Assembly: GCA_028023455.1 (NCBI GenBank)
Contig: JAQFVV010006273.1
Span: forward strand, 3,732,142 to 3,796,141
DNA from: Epiperipatus broadwayi
Lineage: Eukaryota > Onychophora > Udeonychophora > Euonychophora > Peripatidae
Length of the DNA: 64,000 nt
Reading direction: 5' to 3'
The translations under genes were made by a program, and so were the position numbers. Below, in pieces: positions 11,981 to 24,044 of this stretch. Position 1 is the stretch's first letter. Every line of letters starts with the position of its first letter. Below the pieces are notes generated by a model, which saw only the letters and a list, made by a program, of their open reading frames with translations, did not search any database and was not told the DNA's origin.

Positions 11981-12530
11981 ATTTTGAGAACTTCCTAGAG
12001 GGCAAAGCTCACATAGCCAAACCATTATATGAGCTACTGAAAAAGAATCAGAAATGGAAATGGGAAGCAACACAAGAAAGGGCTTTTCAAAATACCAAAG
12101 CTTTACTTGTATCAAACAAATTACTGGTACACTATAATAGTGATCTTGAAATAACACTAATGACTGATGCATCAGAATATGGAGTGGGGGCAGTAATATG
12201 TCACCCAGCTCTATCTGGGGAATGTCCCATAGCATATGCATCATGCACTTTGTCCAAAGCTGGAAAAAATTATAGTCAGCTGGACAAGGAAGCGCTAGCT
12301 ATAGTATTTGGAATTCGAAAATTCCACCAGTATCTAAACGGTCGTTATTTCAAAATTATGACAGACCACAAACCACTTCTGGGAATTTTAGGCATCAAAC
12401 AAATTCCGGAACACCTCAGCCTGCACATGTTGAGATGGATTAACATACTCTCTGGGTATGATTACAGTCTGGAATATAAAAAGGGAAAGACTATTGGTCA
12501 CGCCAATGCATTAGCCCGAATACCTGACAA
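11965..12530 (+). pseudogene. Gypsy connection and RNase H domain
   Basis: This is part of the longest open frame in the window (11965-12891). It follows the RT thumb (NYFENFLEGKAHIAKPLY), then has RNase H signatures: MTDASEYGVGAV with the first catalytic aspartate, YASCTLSKAGKNYSQLDKEAL with the catalytic glutamate, FHQYLNGRYFKIMTDHKPL with another catalytic aspartate, and the closing HANALARIPD. All are in order and of usual length. The domain itself looks intact although the polyprotein is broken on both sides. Confidence 0.93.
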
Positions 12531-13420
12531 CTCAGAGAATACAATAAGCAAAATAGAAATCAATTACATTGACGTGCTTCAAAGCCAGACTCTTAATAGC
12601 CAAAAAGTAGCAGCATGGACCAATGAAGACGCTGGCTACAAATGGCTGATGGAAAAAATTAGAAGAGGCTGGCCAGCACAATGTCCTCCGTTTTTGCACA
12701 TAGAGCTATGGAAAGCTCGCGAAAAATTATCAATATGTAAAGGTTGCATTCTTAAAGGCGATCAGGTCCTAATACCAAAAATAGGTAGATCGCACATACT
12801 AAATTTATTACATGAAGGTCATCCAGGCATTGTCAGAGCAAAAGCATTATCCCGTAGTTATGTATGGTGGCTAGAATCAGCACTGATATAGAAACATTCA
12901 TAAAAAAATGTTCTAGCTGTCAGTCATGTGCAAAAGCACCCCCAGCGAAATATGAAGCATGGAAAAAAGCAGAGAAACCTTGGCAGAGAATTCACATTGA
13001 CCACTGCGGTCCAATCCATGGACAATTATTTCTGGTAGTGGTCGATGCCTACTCAGGATGGTCTGAATACAAACCAGTGAAAAATACAAGTTCGGATGAG
13101 ACACTGGACAGGCTCATGGAAATATTTTCAAACCATGGGTTACCGGAAATCCTCGTATCCGATAATGGAACCAGTTTCACGTCTGAAAAATTTGCCGAAT
13201 TTATGCAGGAATGGGAGATTAAACACATCCTTACCCCCCTACCACCCTCAATCAAATGGACTGGCTGAGAAAGCAATACAAAGCTTAAAGTCATCCATGA
13301 ATAAATTGGAAAAAGGAAGACTCCAAGAGGCAGTTTTCATGGCATTGCTATATCAGCATTCCACACCCACAGCTAAAATGGGCAATGACCTGCAGAAAAA
13401 TACTTAGGTCGGAAATTGCA
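12531..13420 (+). pseudogene. Gypsy integrase, frameshifted
   Basis: The zinc-binding H2C2 region begins near 12788 (LLHEGHPGIVRAKALSR) and crosses a frameshift near 12880 into FIKKCSSCQSCAK. The catalytic core has the first aspartate in RIHIDHCGP (about 13000) and the second in SDNGTSFTS (about 13160). Beyond a second frameshift near 13245 comes the glutamate box NGLAEKAIQSLK. So D, D and E are all present but in different frames. Integrase would insert the DNA copy into the genome. Confidence 0.92.
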
Positions 13421-13508
13421 TACAAAGCTCTCAGCAATAATGCCATCAAAAGAGCATCAAATGCCAATTATGACAAACAACAAATTTTCACCTGATGAAT
13501 GAGTCGGG

Positions 13509-13868
13509 GTGAAAAATAATTTAAATAAATCATGGACTCAGGCATACGTGGTACACCATTTAAGTAAACAAGTGGTTGCTGTCCGTATGGCAGATGGCAA
13601 ACAATTGTGTAAGCACATTAACCAATTGCACAAGAGTGCAATAATAGAATGTACTCCGCAATTGCTTAAAAGTAATGACAAAGAAAATGATACTCACTAT
13701 GAAACTAAAAGTCAAACAGAAATCATTACTGCTGATGAAGAAAGTCAAAATAGTGAAGAAAATGAAATAGTCACAGATAGTGAAATTAAATCACCCCCAC
13801 GCGCAAAGAGGAGAACAAAAATTCCCCTCCGGCTGCATATTTATGTGATAAGTTCAGAGAAGAAATGA
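13509..13868 (+). pseudogene. Gypsy integrase C-terminal (GPY/F-like) tail
   Basis: An open stretch encodes LNKSWTQAYVVHHLSKQVV and ADGKQLCKHINQLHKS, the usual order of the GPY/F region that closes Gypsy integrases. It is followed by an acidic, then basic low-complexity tail ending at 13868, just before the polypurine tract. The GPY/F motif itself is degraded. The start near 13509 is only a post-stop frame, not a genuine start codon. Confidence 0.75.
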
Positions 13869-13904
13869 AAACAAAATTATTTTTTTTAAAGTACGTCGCT
13901 GAAC

Positions 13905-13916
13905 TTGGGGGAGGCA
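13905..13916 (+). other. Polypurine tract of Gypsy element
   Basis: TTGGGGGAGGCA lies directly upstream of the 3' LTR. It is the expected plus-strand primer, and a similar tract precedes the 3' LTR of the older relative (28402-28416). Confidence 0.85.
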
Positions 13917-14631
13917 TGCTATGTGTATGTGTGTGTATTCACATATACATGCAATAATAATAACTCTATTAACTCTATGTATGTGTGTGTATTAATAGAT
14001 GCACACAATAATAAGGTAACTATTACAAATGAATACAAGTATGTGTGTGTGTATGCTTATTAACAGATACACACAATAATAATGTAACTATTACAAATAT
14101 TCAAGTATGTGCGTGTATGCTAAAAGCATCACAGTAACGATTAAGGTTGGTCAGAGATAACCAAACTGACCACTTTGTACCTCATGTCATGGGATGACCA
14201 ATGGAAATAGAGAGTGTTATATCCAGGATGGCGGGAACAAACAAGGGCAGACTTGCTAGGTGAAGTTGAGGGATGGATGCGTTTTCCTGAGTGCACAGAC
14301 ACTACTTCACTTCCAGCTTGTCTCGCGGAGAGGTCTACCTCCGAACGTACTAAGGTAGACCTAGGGACCATTACAGGTCGTATAGACTTTAATATTATTT
14401 ATTGTAAGCCTGCGGGCCTTTAAGACTAGAGTTGTATAATAATGTATTAGTCAGTTTATCTTTGTAATAATTGTATTATATATTGATCCTTGTATATGTA
14501 TTTATGTATATAAACCTATTAACTCCACTACCATGTTCGTGTGTTTTATTATATGATTACTTGTCGTTGTTGAGTGGGATAACTCTCACTCGAACCTTGA
14601 TTATATATATATCCAGCTAGTACTGGATATT
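13917..14631 (+). repeat. 3' LTR of Gypsy element
   Basis: It has the same TGCTATGTGT start and TACTGGATATT end as the 5' LTR. It is 715 bases against 683. The differences include a short duplication of AACTCTAT, an extra CAGTAACG-like insertion near 14131 and about 19 extra bases near 14548, plus scattered substitutions. The U3 subrepeats and the TATA-like region are kept. Confidence 0.92.
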
Positions 14632-17600
14632 GCATACAGTAAGAGAGAAAGTATATAATGCTTGTTCATCATGCAGTTAAACTATCATGGGCTCAAGATC
14701 CCAAAATTTCTTGTGAGAATAAACTAGTTTTACGTAAAATTGGGTTAAAGTTAAAGCTTTAAATAGTTCTATACCATGTTAACAAATAATTAAAAAAAAG
14801 AATCGACATTTTTTTTACAGATTGTTATATCAGTTATTAAAAAATTTCAATGGCTTCTTCTGTATCTTATTGTGAAAAGAATTTGCACATTTTATAATTC
14901 TTATATTATTATCTTTTTTTATATATACATATCTTTCTTTTGTATGTAAATAGTATTAATATACTTAATTTTGTGACTAAAGACAAATACTGTACAACAA
15001 ATTAGATCATCATCTTTATCCCTTTCTATTTTTCTGCATTTCTTAAATCCTTATACATTCCTTTTTATCTTTTTTCTGTTAATTTTTTCGCTCTCTTTTT
15101 ATCTTTTATTTAAAATGCATCATAATACCCTTGCTCTGAAGTACATACTTAATTCATTTTCTATTTTTCTTATAATTTCCTCAATAAACAATATTATTTA
15201 AATGTTTTTAATACTTTAAACTGCTAATATTAGTCTTTCAACTTAACTAAATCAACATCTCTAAAACTGCTAATCTTTTTTCTTCACCTCCCCCTGTCAT
15301 ACTTCTCTTTTATATAAAGTGATTTCATAAATGAATCATTTTGTAAACCTAATTTCTGTGAATCATGAAATAATTAATATACATACTATTTATCTCTGAG
15401 TTAAATAGAATGTAACTTCTAATAAAAAAATTTGTAGATATTAAGCAAAATGTTATAAATGAAATTATTTAATTCTATCATCAATTTATTCAGGTGATAA
15501 TTGACTCAAATTATGATTTAATATTATTAAAAAAAGAATTAAGCAGAATATCCAAAAATGTTGATAAGATAATCTTAAAGATGGATGAAAGCAATTTCCC
15601 TTTAGAGAAATTTCCTAATGATAGCTTGTTTGATGGTTAGAGATTCTAATATCCTAAGAATAATTGGAATGTTTTTCAAATTTTTTGAAATCCTTCATAA
15701 TAACATAAGCTTTGCCATATTCCTTAATTAGCAATTATTAAAAAAAAAAATTGTTAAATCTAAAATCTTTACATTTTATTGCATAATGTCTTTTTTCCAA
15801 TAGAATTATAATGATTAAAAATAAATATAAAGACCATTTAAATATAAAAGTCATAAATTTTAAATAATCTCAAATCTCTTTCTTCAGTCTTTAAAAATTT
15901 AACTGGAATCTTACAAATTTCTTGTGTTTTACCTTTTCTTTTTTCATTTAAAACATTTACTTCTGCACTCATTACTGTGTAACCATTTTAATCTATTAAT
16001 TATCTTTTAAAAAAAATAAATGTAGATTATTTCTTTTATAATATAAACATATTGTATATATTTTTTTTGTAATTTTATCATTTTTATGACTTATTCTTGT
16101 GATTCTTTTTTTTTTCAATCAATTTATTCCAGTTTTAACTATTGTATATGAAATCAAAATTATTTTTTTATAATTCATCTTTCTTCTTTCACTTTTTTCA
16201 TGACCAATCATTCATTCCTGATTTGAACAGCCTTTTGCATCAATTATTTTCTTAAGAATTTATATTATTTTTGCTTTCTTATTTTATTCTACATATTATT
16301 ACTAATGATGTCTTTCTTTCTATAGATATATATTTATGTTTTTAATAAAACATTCTTAAATACTTTTCATCTTTTATTTGAATTTACTTTGTAATCAATT
16401 TATAGCTTTTTCTTACCCAATGAATCGATTTTTTTAAATATTCTCTCTCTGATTACTTATTAACATATTTCAATTTTGTCTCAGTTTTTTATTTAAAAAA
16501 AAAAACATAATTTATACTACACTACCATTAAATTATATCCAAATCTATAGTTTTAGGATATACCCATAATATCATTATACTGTTCTTACACCTCTCTCTA
16601 TCAAAATACAGTATTAGCTAATTGAAATCTGTTTCTATCATTAAAAGCTTTTCATGTTATAAAATCTTTTTTTATGATTTTTAAATCACATTATATATTA
16701 TATATATATAATATATATATATTAAAGAAAACATCAATCTTTCACCTATATATCATTTGTTGTTTCTAACCTATAATCTTCTATTGCTTTATCATTTTTT
16801 TCTGTTCTGTCACAACATTTTATCTTCCATTAAATAATTATTTTTATATATTTCATTGTATTTTGAATTTATTCATGCATTACTTCTATCTTTTTATCAT
16901 TGGGTTTATTTATGTTTTGCTTCTGGAAAATGAATTTCAAGTAATAAATGAATGAAATACAAATAAAAGTATCAAAATATTTATTGTAACTATGTACATT
17001 AATAATATATTTACAAATCTGTTTATATTTAGCAAAATTGCAAATGCATAATTACTTAGTAAGATTAAATAGTAGTTTGGAGGTAAGATGGAGTAGTTTG
17101 GAGATATGATGCAACTCTTAATAAAACTGAACACTTCCAGCTGAATTAGTTTGCATTGTAAAAGATCTGCTACTATTTACCAATAGTAGTTTTCCACTCT
17201 GAGTTTAAGTATGCCTGATTGCATTTTAGCAAATAGTGAACAACTTTCATTACTTATCATTACATATTTTTATTAAAATCAATTTTCAAGGTAAAATTAT
17301 TTTAAAATAGAATTTTTATTTCTTTTAAAATATTAAATAAAGCAATGATTTTTTTAAAAAAAGAATGCTTTATAATCAATATATATTTAATATCTACACT
17401 ATCTTATGCTAGGATGTAAGATAACAAAGACTGAGCTAATTAATACATTAATAAATATAACATTGCATTATATTTAAGAAGCGTGTAGCTTCTAGACTAG
17501 TTGATGACTGGGCTAGTTCCAACTAATATTTATGATTAGAAATTAATATCCTTTCCATTCATTTACCATGCATTTTGATTTAGAAATTTTGCATTGTAAA

Positions 17601-19860
17601 CATTGCAAAGGGTATCTTACAATGCACACATTCCTAAAAAGATCAAGTATATTTATTGAACCCAGTCCATTTGGAATTTATATTAATAATGGGAAGATTA
17701 TTAGTTTATTATTATTATTACATATATACATATAATACACAATAAATTACTAAGTTATACTAAATAAATATGATCAATATTTTAGAAAGTAATATTGTAT
17801 ATATAAAATTATTTGATTAAATAAACTGTAATGTATATATTTTTTTAAATTTAAAATTGAATATTAATTTATAGTTAAATGAATTTGGGATGACCTGAAG
17901 TTAAGTTGGTGTGCACATATGTGTGAAAATAAAACTGATTTTATTATTATTATTTTTATTTATTTATAATAAATCTAAATGTATTTAAACAATAGGCAGT
18001 TAAAGATATCAGTGTTCCTGGAAATCTACACACGTGAAATGTATAAAAACAAAAGACAGTTTACAAATTGTTCTTTTTATTGTTATAGCACCTGTAACAA
18101 AGGACAGCAATTAAAAATAAAATTTAGAATGCTAAAATGGAGTTTTACTTTTCTTTTAGTTAAATTATAAACATTTTAAAAGTCAAATGCTGTAACTAAA
18201 AGTTTATCAAATTCAAAGGAAAGAAAGTGAAATAAGAAGTAAGAATAACTGATTAATTCTTAAATAATTAAATCGTGTTTCAATAGTTGTTGGAGTAAAT
18301 TAGAATATTTTAAATCTTTTCAAAAAGAATAATGAGAATTAAGTCTGATGGAAATTGGAAAATAAAGAAAAATGAAATAATTTTCTTAATATATATATAT
18401 ATAGCATTTCTATATTATCTGATGTAAATATATGATTATAAATAATTATTAAATTGTACTTTAATATGAAAATGGGCTAGAGCAAACATGCTATTGTGTG
18501 TCATGGTATTTCCTGCCAGCTGCATTATATATATATATATATTTCTACTTTCTTGTAAACACACAAGAAGATGCCTACAGTCAAAAGTAAACAAGGATTG
18601 GAATACTTTATGGTGAATCAAATGAGGATCAAGATGTTTACCATTAAACACAACTACAGGAGACACCATTGTACCTATCTATCCTTGCTAAGGAAAATGA
18701 TTTACTAAGTGAAACTGCTTTGAAGAACAACTTGCCTAACTATCAACTACTACTACTGCTATTATGATGATTTTTATGAACTTTGTTCCAATTACAATTT
18801 TTAATCAAAGAATCAATATTGTAAATTTTTGTTTATTTATTATTTTTTTTTTATATTCATACTATCTGTTGTATTTTCACCCTCTGATGCTGAAGCCTCA
18901 TTTTTCAGAATTAGCAAAGAAGAAAAGGGGGGATTATTCATTTTGATATTTTTTATATTTTCATTATAAATAAAATTTAGGTAATACCACCTGCTTCACA
19001 TCAGATTATCCACATAAATATTGAGGTAAGATTCTCTAAATTTATATATAGGTTAAATTACAACACTTATACAGAATACATATTATATGTTTTATTTTGT
19101 GATTAACCGTATATGTATACTTTCCAGTATGTTTGACTAATCAACTGGTATCTGTCTGTATCATATATATAAATTGGGGAAACTCGTTAAATAGATTAAC
19201 ATTTGTAAATATATAATTTAGCTCAAGTTGATTTTTCTATATAATTATGATTTGTAGAGAATGAGTGACATAGGTGGATTTCTACGATGGGGTACGAGGG
19301 TTGGATCTAGAGGATAATTAATTAGTAAGATGGTAGAGGTGCACTTGTGACACATGTACATATGATGATTATTATATATTTTTTTATATTTTTTCTTATC
19401 ATTACTATTGTTGTTATACTTGATATTTATTATTAGAGTTTGAAAATAAAACAAATATAATAAATGCTAGTTATAACCTATATATAGGTGCAGGAGTTGC
19501 TGTGTATATCTGTTCATACCTGCTAAAGGAGTTAAAAGCAATATTCTCTCTGGGCTTGAATATTAGTGCATAACGAAATTTAAAAGGGGAAAGTGGATGA
19601 ACTAACCTAAATTGCATTTATTATTATTAAATAGGGATAGAGTTAGTCAATTAAAGTGTTGGTTAAGTATTTCATCAGGTTCTCATTAGTATTCTATCAG
19701 ATGACCCACAGTCTGAACATAGTTGGATACAATTTTTTTTCTCTTCTAAGCCTGGTAGGTATTTGCAGATTGTTTCATTAGGGGTAATAAATTAGAGTAT
19801 ATTAACTTATCCCCACACCATATTGTTACATCTGCATAGTAGTACAGTCTGCAAGTTAGT
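14632..19860. other. Long AT-rich non-coding stretch
   Basis: I see no gene or recognisable transposon in these 5 kb. The segment has long A and T runs, a (TA)n tract near 16694-16722, another near 18390 and a third at 18527-18542. One-strand pyrimidine richness is notable between 15000 and 16900. Short open frames look random. A weak tRNA-like or SINE fragment cannot be excluded. Confidence 0.6.
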
Positions 19861-20190
19861 TGACCATCCATTACATTTGGTGCACCATCATTGGGCTTGG
19901 TTAGTTTATGACTGCTGGTGAAGAGTACTGCCCATTATACTAGTGTTAGCAATGTTTGGAATTAGTTGTAATCATTCCGTCTGTTATATCTGGCATCATC
20001 AACTTTTGGGGCTAGTGGTCATCATTCCATCTGTTATATCTGGCACCAGCAACATTTGGGGTTCGATAGATAGGTGTACCATCACATATAGACTTTTTAT
20101 AAGTTGGTCATACATTGTGATCAAACCAGCTGATTGATAAATCTGATAGATATATCCAAGTGCTAATCGTTCCATCCGTTATAACATATA
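19861..20190 (+). repeat. Degenerate local tandem duplication
   Basis: A unit with CATCATTCCATCTGTTATAT then CTGGCAC/T and AACATTTGGGG occurs twice (about 19970-20055). A third weaker match (ATCGTTCCATCCGTTATA) lies near 20165. It precedes the older Gypsy relic and may be decayed LTR or leader sequence. Confidence 0.5.
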
Positions 20191-20639
20191 TAAAAAATGT
20201 GTGTACTAATGCTAATTAAGAACTAAACAAAGACTTTATTATACACATAACATTACTAATACTAGGCTTCATATCATCTGATATCACTGCCAAATAAAGT
20301 ATAGAAAAGCTGAGATTCTTTTCTTTGTGCATTGACTAAGGATTATAGAAAATACACATAAAGGCAACTCAAAGCTTTATAGTTAACTAAAAAGGTAAAA
20401 GATGGCTACTGGATGGTTGCATTAGATCCAAGGCTACTCACTGATGAAAGCAATAAGCTAGATGCTAGTGTGGGTATATTGATGAGAAGATAGGAATTTT
20501 ATGCACAAACCTTTAGCATCCGTTGATTACTATGCCTTGCATTGAGTGGTGCTACTATATGGAGTTTTATCTCTTTGTTACCAGCATATGTAAGCATAAG
20601 GAATAGTGATCATGTGATATTTAGTGATTTAAATTAATA

Positions 20640-20930
20640 AGTACTGTTCCTTATAGTAACTTTTGTGTAGACAGTAAATCAATAATTACTATTTATTTTA
20701 TTAACTCTAATCGTGTATATATAATGCTAGGCTATAATTAGATGATTACTGTTCATTATTAACTGAATTACATAAATATTCTATAATTAAATAGTATAAT
20801 TATAAGCATTTTGAGTCACTAGATTATTGTGTCTCTTACTCTACTGAAAACTAATTGTATTCTTACTCATAAATAAAATAGGGTTTTCTTATAAGGGAAT
20901 TAGGAGCTAAGAAGATTACAAATCTTGGCA
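20640..20930 (+). repeat. 5' LTR (recognisable 3' part) of older Gypsy relic
   Basis: It matches the 3' LTR on both sides of the nested insertion: AATAATTACTATT and the following (20672-20690) match 28993-29011, and CTACTGAAAACTAATTG (20842) through GGGTTTTCTTATAAGGGAAT match 30740-30800. It ends in CA at 20930. Upstream of about 20640 I cannot align it to the 3' LTR, so the true start is unknown. Confidence 0.75.
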
Positions 20931-20935
20931 CAGTC

Positions 20936-20948
20936 ATATTTCCAATAT
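20936..20948 (+). other. Primer binding site of older Gypsy relic
   Basis: TGGCACAGTCATA lies five bases after the LTR end and is identical to the first 13 bases of the PBS in the younger element. Confidence 0.8.
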
Positions 20949-21069
20949 AGCCATAAGGAAAATTGGTTCAGTCAAAGTTCCAATCTAGTTATAGAAATTA
21001 TATTGGTCTAAGTATTGATTAAAATTGCCATAAATGACATTGGCAGTGAAAATGTAAATTTTGACAGTG

Positions 21070-21694
21070 AACAAGTTGAAAAAATGGCTACATTTGGTCA
21101 GACCTATATTTTAGAGTTTGATGTAAGCAATGCTCCCTAACAGCCATTGTACATTACTCAAATTGAGAATTTTTTAAAATTAAATGGAATAGAAAACAAT
21201 AGACACTGTAGTAGCACACTTATGCTTTTCAGGTAGAAAGGATATAGAAATTGTTAACAGATTATGAGAATCTGTACTAATAGACAATGTACCATATGAG
21301 GAAATAATAAAAAAGCTAAATAACTATTTTAGACCCTGCACATTTTGCAACATAGCTTCTTTAAAATGAAGAAATATAAAACAAGCAAAGGGTGAGAACA
21401 TTAAAGAGTGTGATGCAACCTTATGTGATTATGTTGATTTTGTCAATAAAATACTAATTGATCAGCTGTTTGGGGTATGCCTGATGATAGGCTCAGACAA
21501 CAATTTTTAACAAAGCCAAATAAAATGTGATATGACTTAAAAATGATATAACTTATGACCTGATATTATAAACTGATATTAGAACAAGCAAATATTTTTA
21601 AAAATAAAACAGATGATAGCCCAATTGCAGCAGTCAATAAAACAAATGACCAAAATATTAACCCTAAAAATCAATATATACAAAGGATAAACTG
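21070..21694 (+). pseudogene. Decayed Gypsy gag
   Basis: A start-like ATG at about 21085 begins a frame containing PLYITQIENF, matching PLYVQQIENY in the younger copy. Many stops and frameshifts follow. A segment KLCYC (about 21688-21702) may be the beginning of the zinc knuckle, interrupted there by the solo LTR. Confidence 0.7.
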
Positions 21695-22330
21695 TGTTAC
21701 TGCAGTGAACTATTTCAGATGCCTCCTTATCTGATAAGATTAAGCATTGTTTGCCACAGGCCAATAGGCTGATGTATAGATAAAACATAGCCAATGATTA
21801 TTACAGACCAATAAGCAATGATGCTTGCTGAATCCGAAGGTTTTCAATAAGTTCAGGGATCTGGGTATAAATAGTCAGCCTTTTGTGAGGATCAGGGAAT
21901 AATGTCTGTCTAACCTGAAACAGACTCTTTGCATTCTCCCAGGGAAACTCTGCTAACCTAAATAGCAGCAAGTATTCCCATTGACAGTACTACCCTATTT
22001 AATTTACACTGCCAGGCAAGTCCCACAGAGACTGGACGCTGCTAAGACCACACTCAGCTCAAGGCAAGCTGTCTTGTACAGCTGAAAGAGCTATACACCC
22101 TAACCATGAGGCAAGCCATCAGGTGTAGCTGGAAGCAGTAGGCAGAATTCAGAGTTTACATTAAACTCCAATACTCAGCATTTGTAAATATTCTCTTGTA
22201 TATATATATATTGTGTATTGTATTGTATATAGTTGTACATATAATAAATATATTAATTGTAATACTTGTCTTAGTATTATTTTATATTATTTCCTGTTGG
22301 TTGGGTCTGTAATCCAGACCTAACACAACA
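21695..22330 (+). mobile_element. Solo LTR of a different LTR retrotransposon
   Basis: This GC-richer block begins TGTTACTGCAG and ends CCTAACACAACA, which suits TG...CA LTR ends. Three CCAAT-type boxes (from 21761) precede a TATA box (TATAAATA, 21866-21873). A polyadenylation signal AATAAA lies at 22243-22248, about 85 bases before the end. No internal region is attached, so it looks like a recombined solo LTR in the older Gypsy gag. TGTG occurs at both borders (21693-21696 and 22331-22334) and may be a target duplication. Exact ends are uncertain by a few bases. Confidence 0.7.
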
Positions 22331-22334
22331 TGTG

Positions 22335-23550
22335 AGCTTAAAGGTTATTTGTTTTGGGTATGTATAAAAACTGATAATAGAGACAGCTATGAAAAACTCC
22401 AGTCACAGAAAAATAGGGAGGCAAAATAGCTAATAGTCAATTTTATCAAAAGTATTTAAGTTACTCAATCAAAACACATTATGATGAAAGTACAAATCTG
22501 TAGTAAAAATATCACAATGGAGATAAATTGTGGCTCAGGGGTATTCATAAAGTGCATTGAAAGCTAACTATGCTAATATCTCATTAGAGAAAGCAAACAT
22601 TAAAGCTAATCATGTTAATGGAAATACACTTAAAATTACTAAGTCATGTAAAAGCTCCAATAAAATACGAGAAAAAATAGTTTAACTACCATTATATTTA
22701 GTAAAAAGAAACAAACATTAGGCCTATAATTAATAGGAAATGGTTTCATGTGATGGGAATTCTTATCAGTATTGCGAAAAAAATTTGACTGGAAGATGAA
22801 ATTCAAACAAATATCAAGTTTTGTTCAGTAATAAACTAGGCTTAGTATTAACTAGCCCAGTAAAGATCAAACTACTTGAAAATGTGTATCCAGTTGTTTG
22901 TAACCACACAAAAATTCCATTGCACAAAAAATAAAGTACTGAAGAAAATTCAGGGTTAGTAAAGGTATATTGACACCAGTAGAAATGTCAAATTGGGCCA
23001 TGCCCATAGTGGTAACAAGTAAATCTAATGGGAAAATGTGGTTTTATGTTGTGATTATAGAGTAATGGTAAACAAATATATAACCAAGATGGCATAACCA
23101 GAGCCAAAAGTGAGTGTAATATTAGCCAGTCTTCAAAAAGCCTCTCACTTTACAAAACTAGACCTTAACTTTACCTTCCACCAAATACCCATTACAAATA
23201 AATCAGCAGAAATATTAACTATAATGACTTCTATTGGCTACCATTCAGGATTACAACACCAAATATTTTTCAAGCAAAAATTGATACTTTACTACAGGGA
23301 TTAGGGGGCATAATACCTTACTTTCAGCTGGCTACAAAAATATGATAGAGAAATTTGGTGTCAAATTAAATATGAAGAAAACCATTTGATACACAATGAA
23401 ATTACAGTTCTTAGGGCATGTGATCTCAAGCAAGGTAAACATTCACCAATATGTAAAAGTGTGAGCTGGAAAAATGTAAGCAAATCCAGAAATGTTAAAG
23501 AATTCCATACATATTTTGGTCTGATAAATTATTTTGAGCCTTTTTTGCAG
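22335..23550 (+). pseudogene. Decayed Gypsy protease to reverse transcriptase
   Basis: The protease part is barely legible. RT begins near 22960 with LTPVEMSNWAMPIVV and continues with motif A (TKLDLNFTFHQIPITNKSAE, 23150-23210), which parallels the younger copy. The catalytic YFDD box is lost in a deletion near 23320. The thumb segment NVKEFHTYFGLINYFEPFL is legible at 23488-23545. Stops and frameshifts are frequent. Confidence 0.85.
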
Positions 23551-23559
23551 AATAAGCAA

Positions 23560-24044
23560 AAATAGCCAATCTATTGCACAAATTAATTAAAAGAAAAATC
23601 AGAAAATGGAATTGGTTACAAATTCACAAAGAAGCATTTATACAAACAAAAGCCCTTCTGTCATCTGAAAAATTGTTAGACCATTTTAATAATTATCTGG
23701 AAGGATATATTAATGACTGACGCTTGAAAATAGGGAGTGGAAGCAGTTATATGGCATTCCTGTTACAATGGAGAAGGGTCTATAGCTTACATATCTAGAA
23801 CCCTTTCAAAAGCTGAGAGAAACTATAGCCAGACCAATAAAGACACTTTGTCTATTATGTTTGGTTTAAAAAATTTTCAACAGTATATTTTTAGTCAGTT
23901 CTTTCAGGTAGTGACTGCTCACAAACCATTGTTAGAAATATTAGTAAGTGATAAGCTAGCTCCAGATCATTTGAGCCACATATGGTAAGATGCAGAGATA
24001 TACTATCAGGATATAATTATCAGCTGATATATAGTGTACCAGTC
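23560..24044 (+). pseudogene. Decayed Gypsy RNase H
   Basis: It contains LMTDA with the first catalytic aspartate, then an open frame (23737-23988) with SIAYISRTLSKAERNYSQTN and FFQVVTAHKPLLEIL, where TDHKP has become TAHKP. The sequence breaks off after NYQLIYS at about 24035, where the younger copy continues with a region now found at about 27160. Confidence 0.88.

Larger units (their letters stand above)
9221..14631 (+). mobile_element. Gypsy-type LTR retrotransposon, complete but inactivated
   Basis: This is a 5.4-kb Ty3/Gypsy element with two LTRs, a primer binding site, gag, protease, RT, RNase H, integrase and a polypurine tract in the standard order (integrase after RNase H). The pol frame is broken by several stops and frameshifts, so it cannot encode a full polyprotein. 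The LTRs differ by small indels and roughly one substitution per 20-25 bases, which means an old but not ancient insertion. No target-site duplication is visible: the left flank ends in CTACAA and the right flank begins GCATAC. An older relative lies at 20.6-30.8 kb. Confidence 0.95.
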
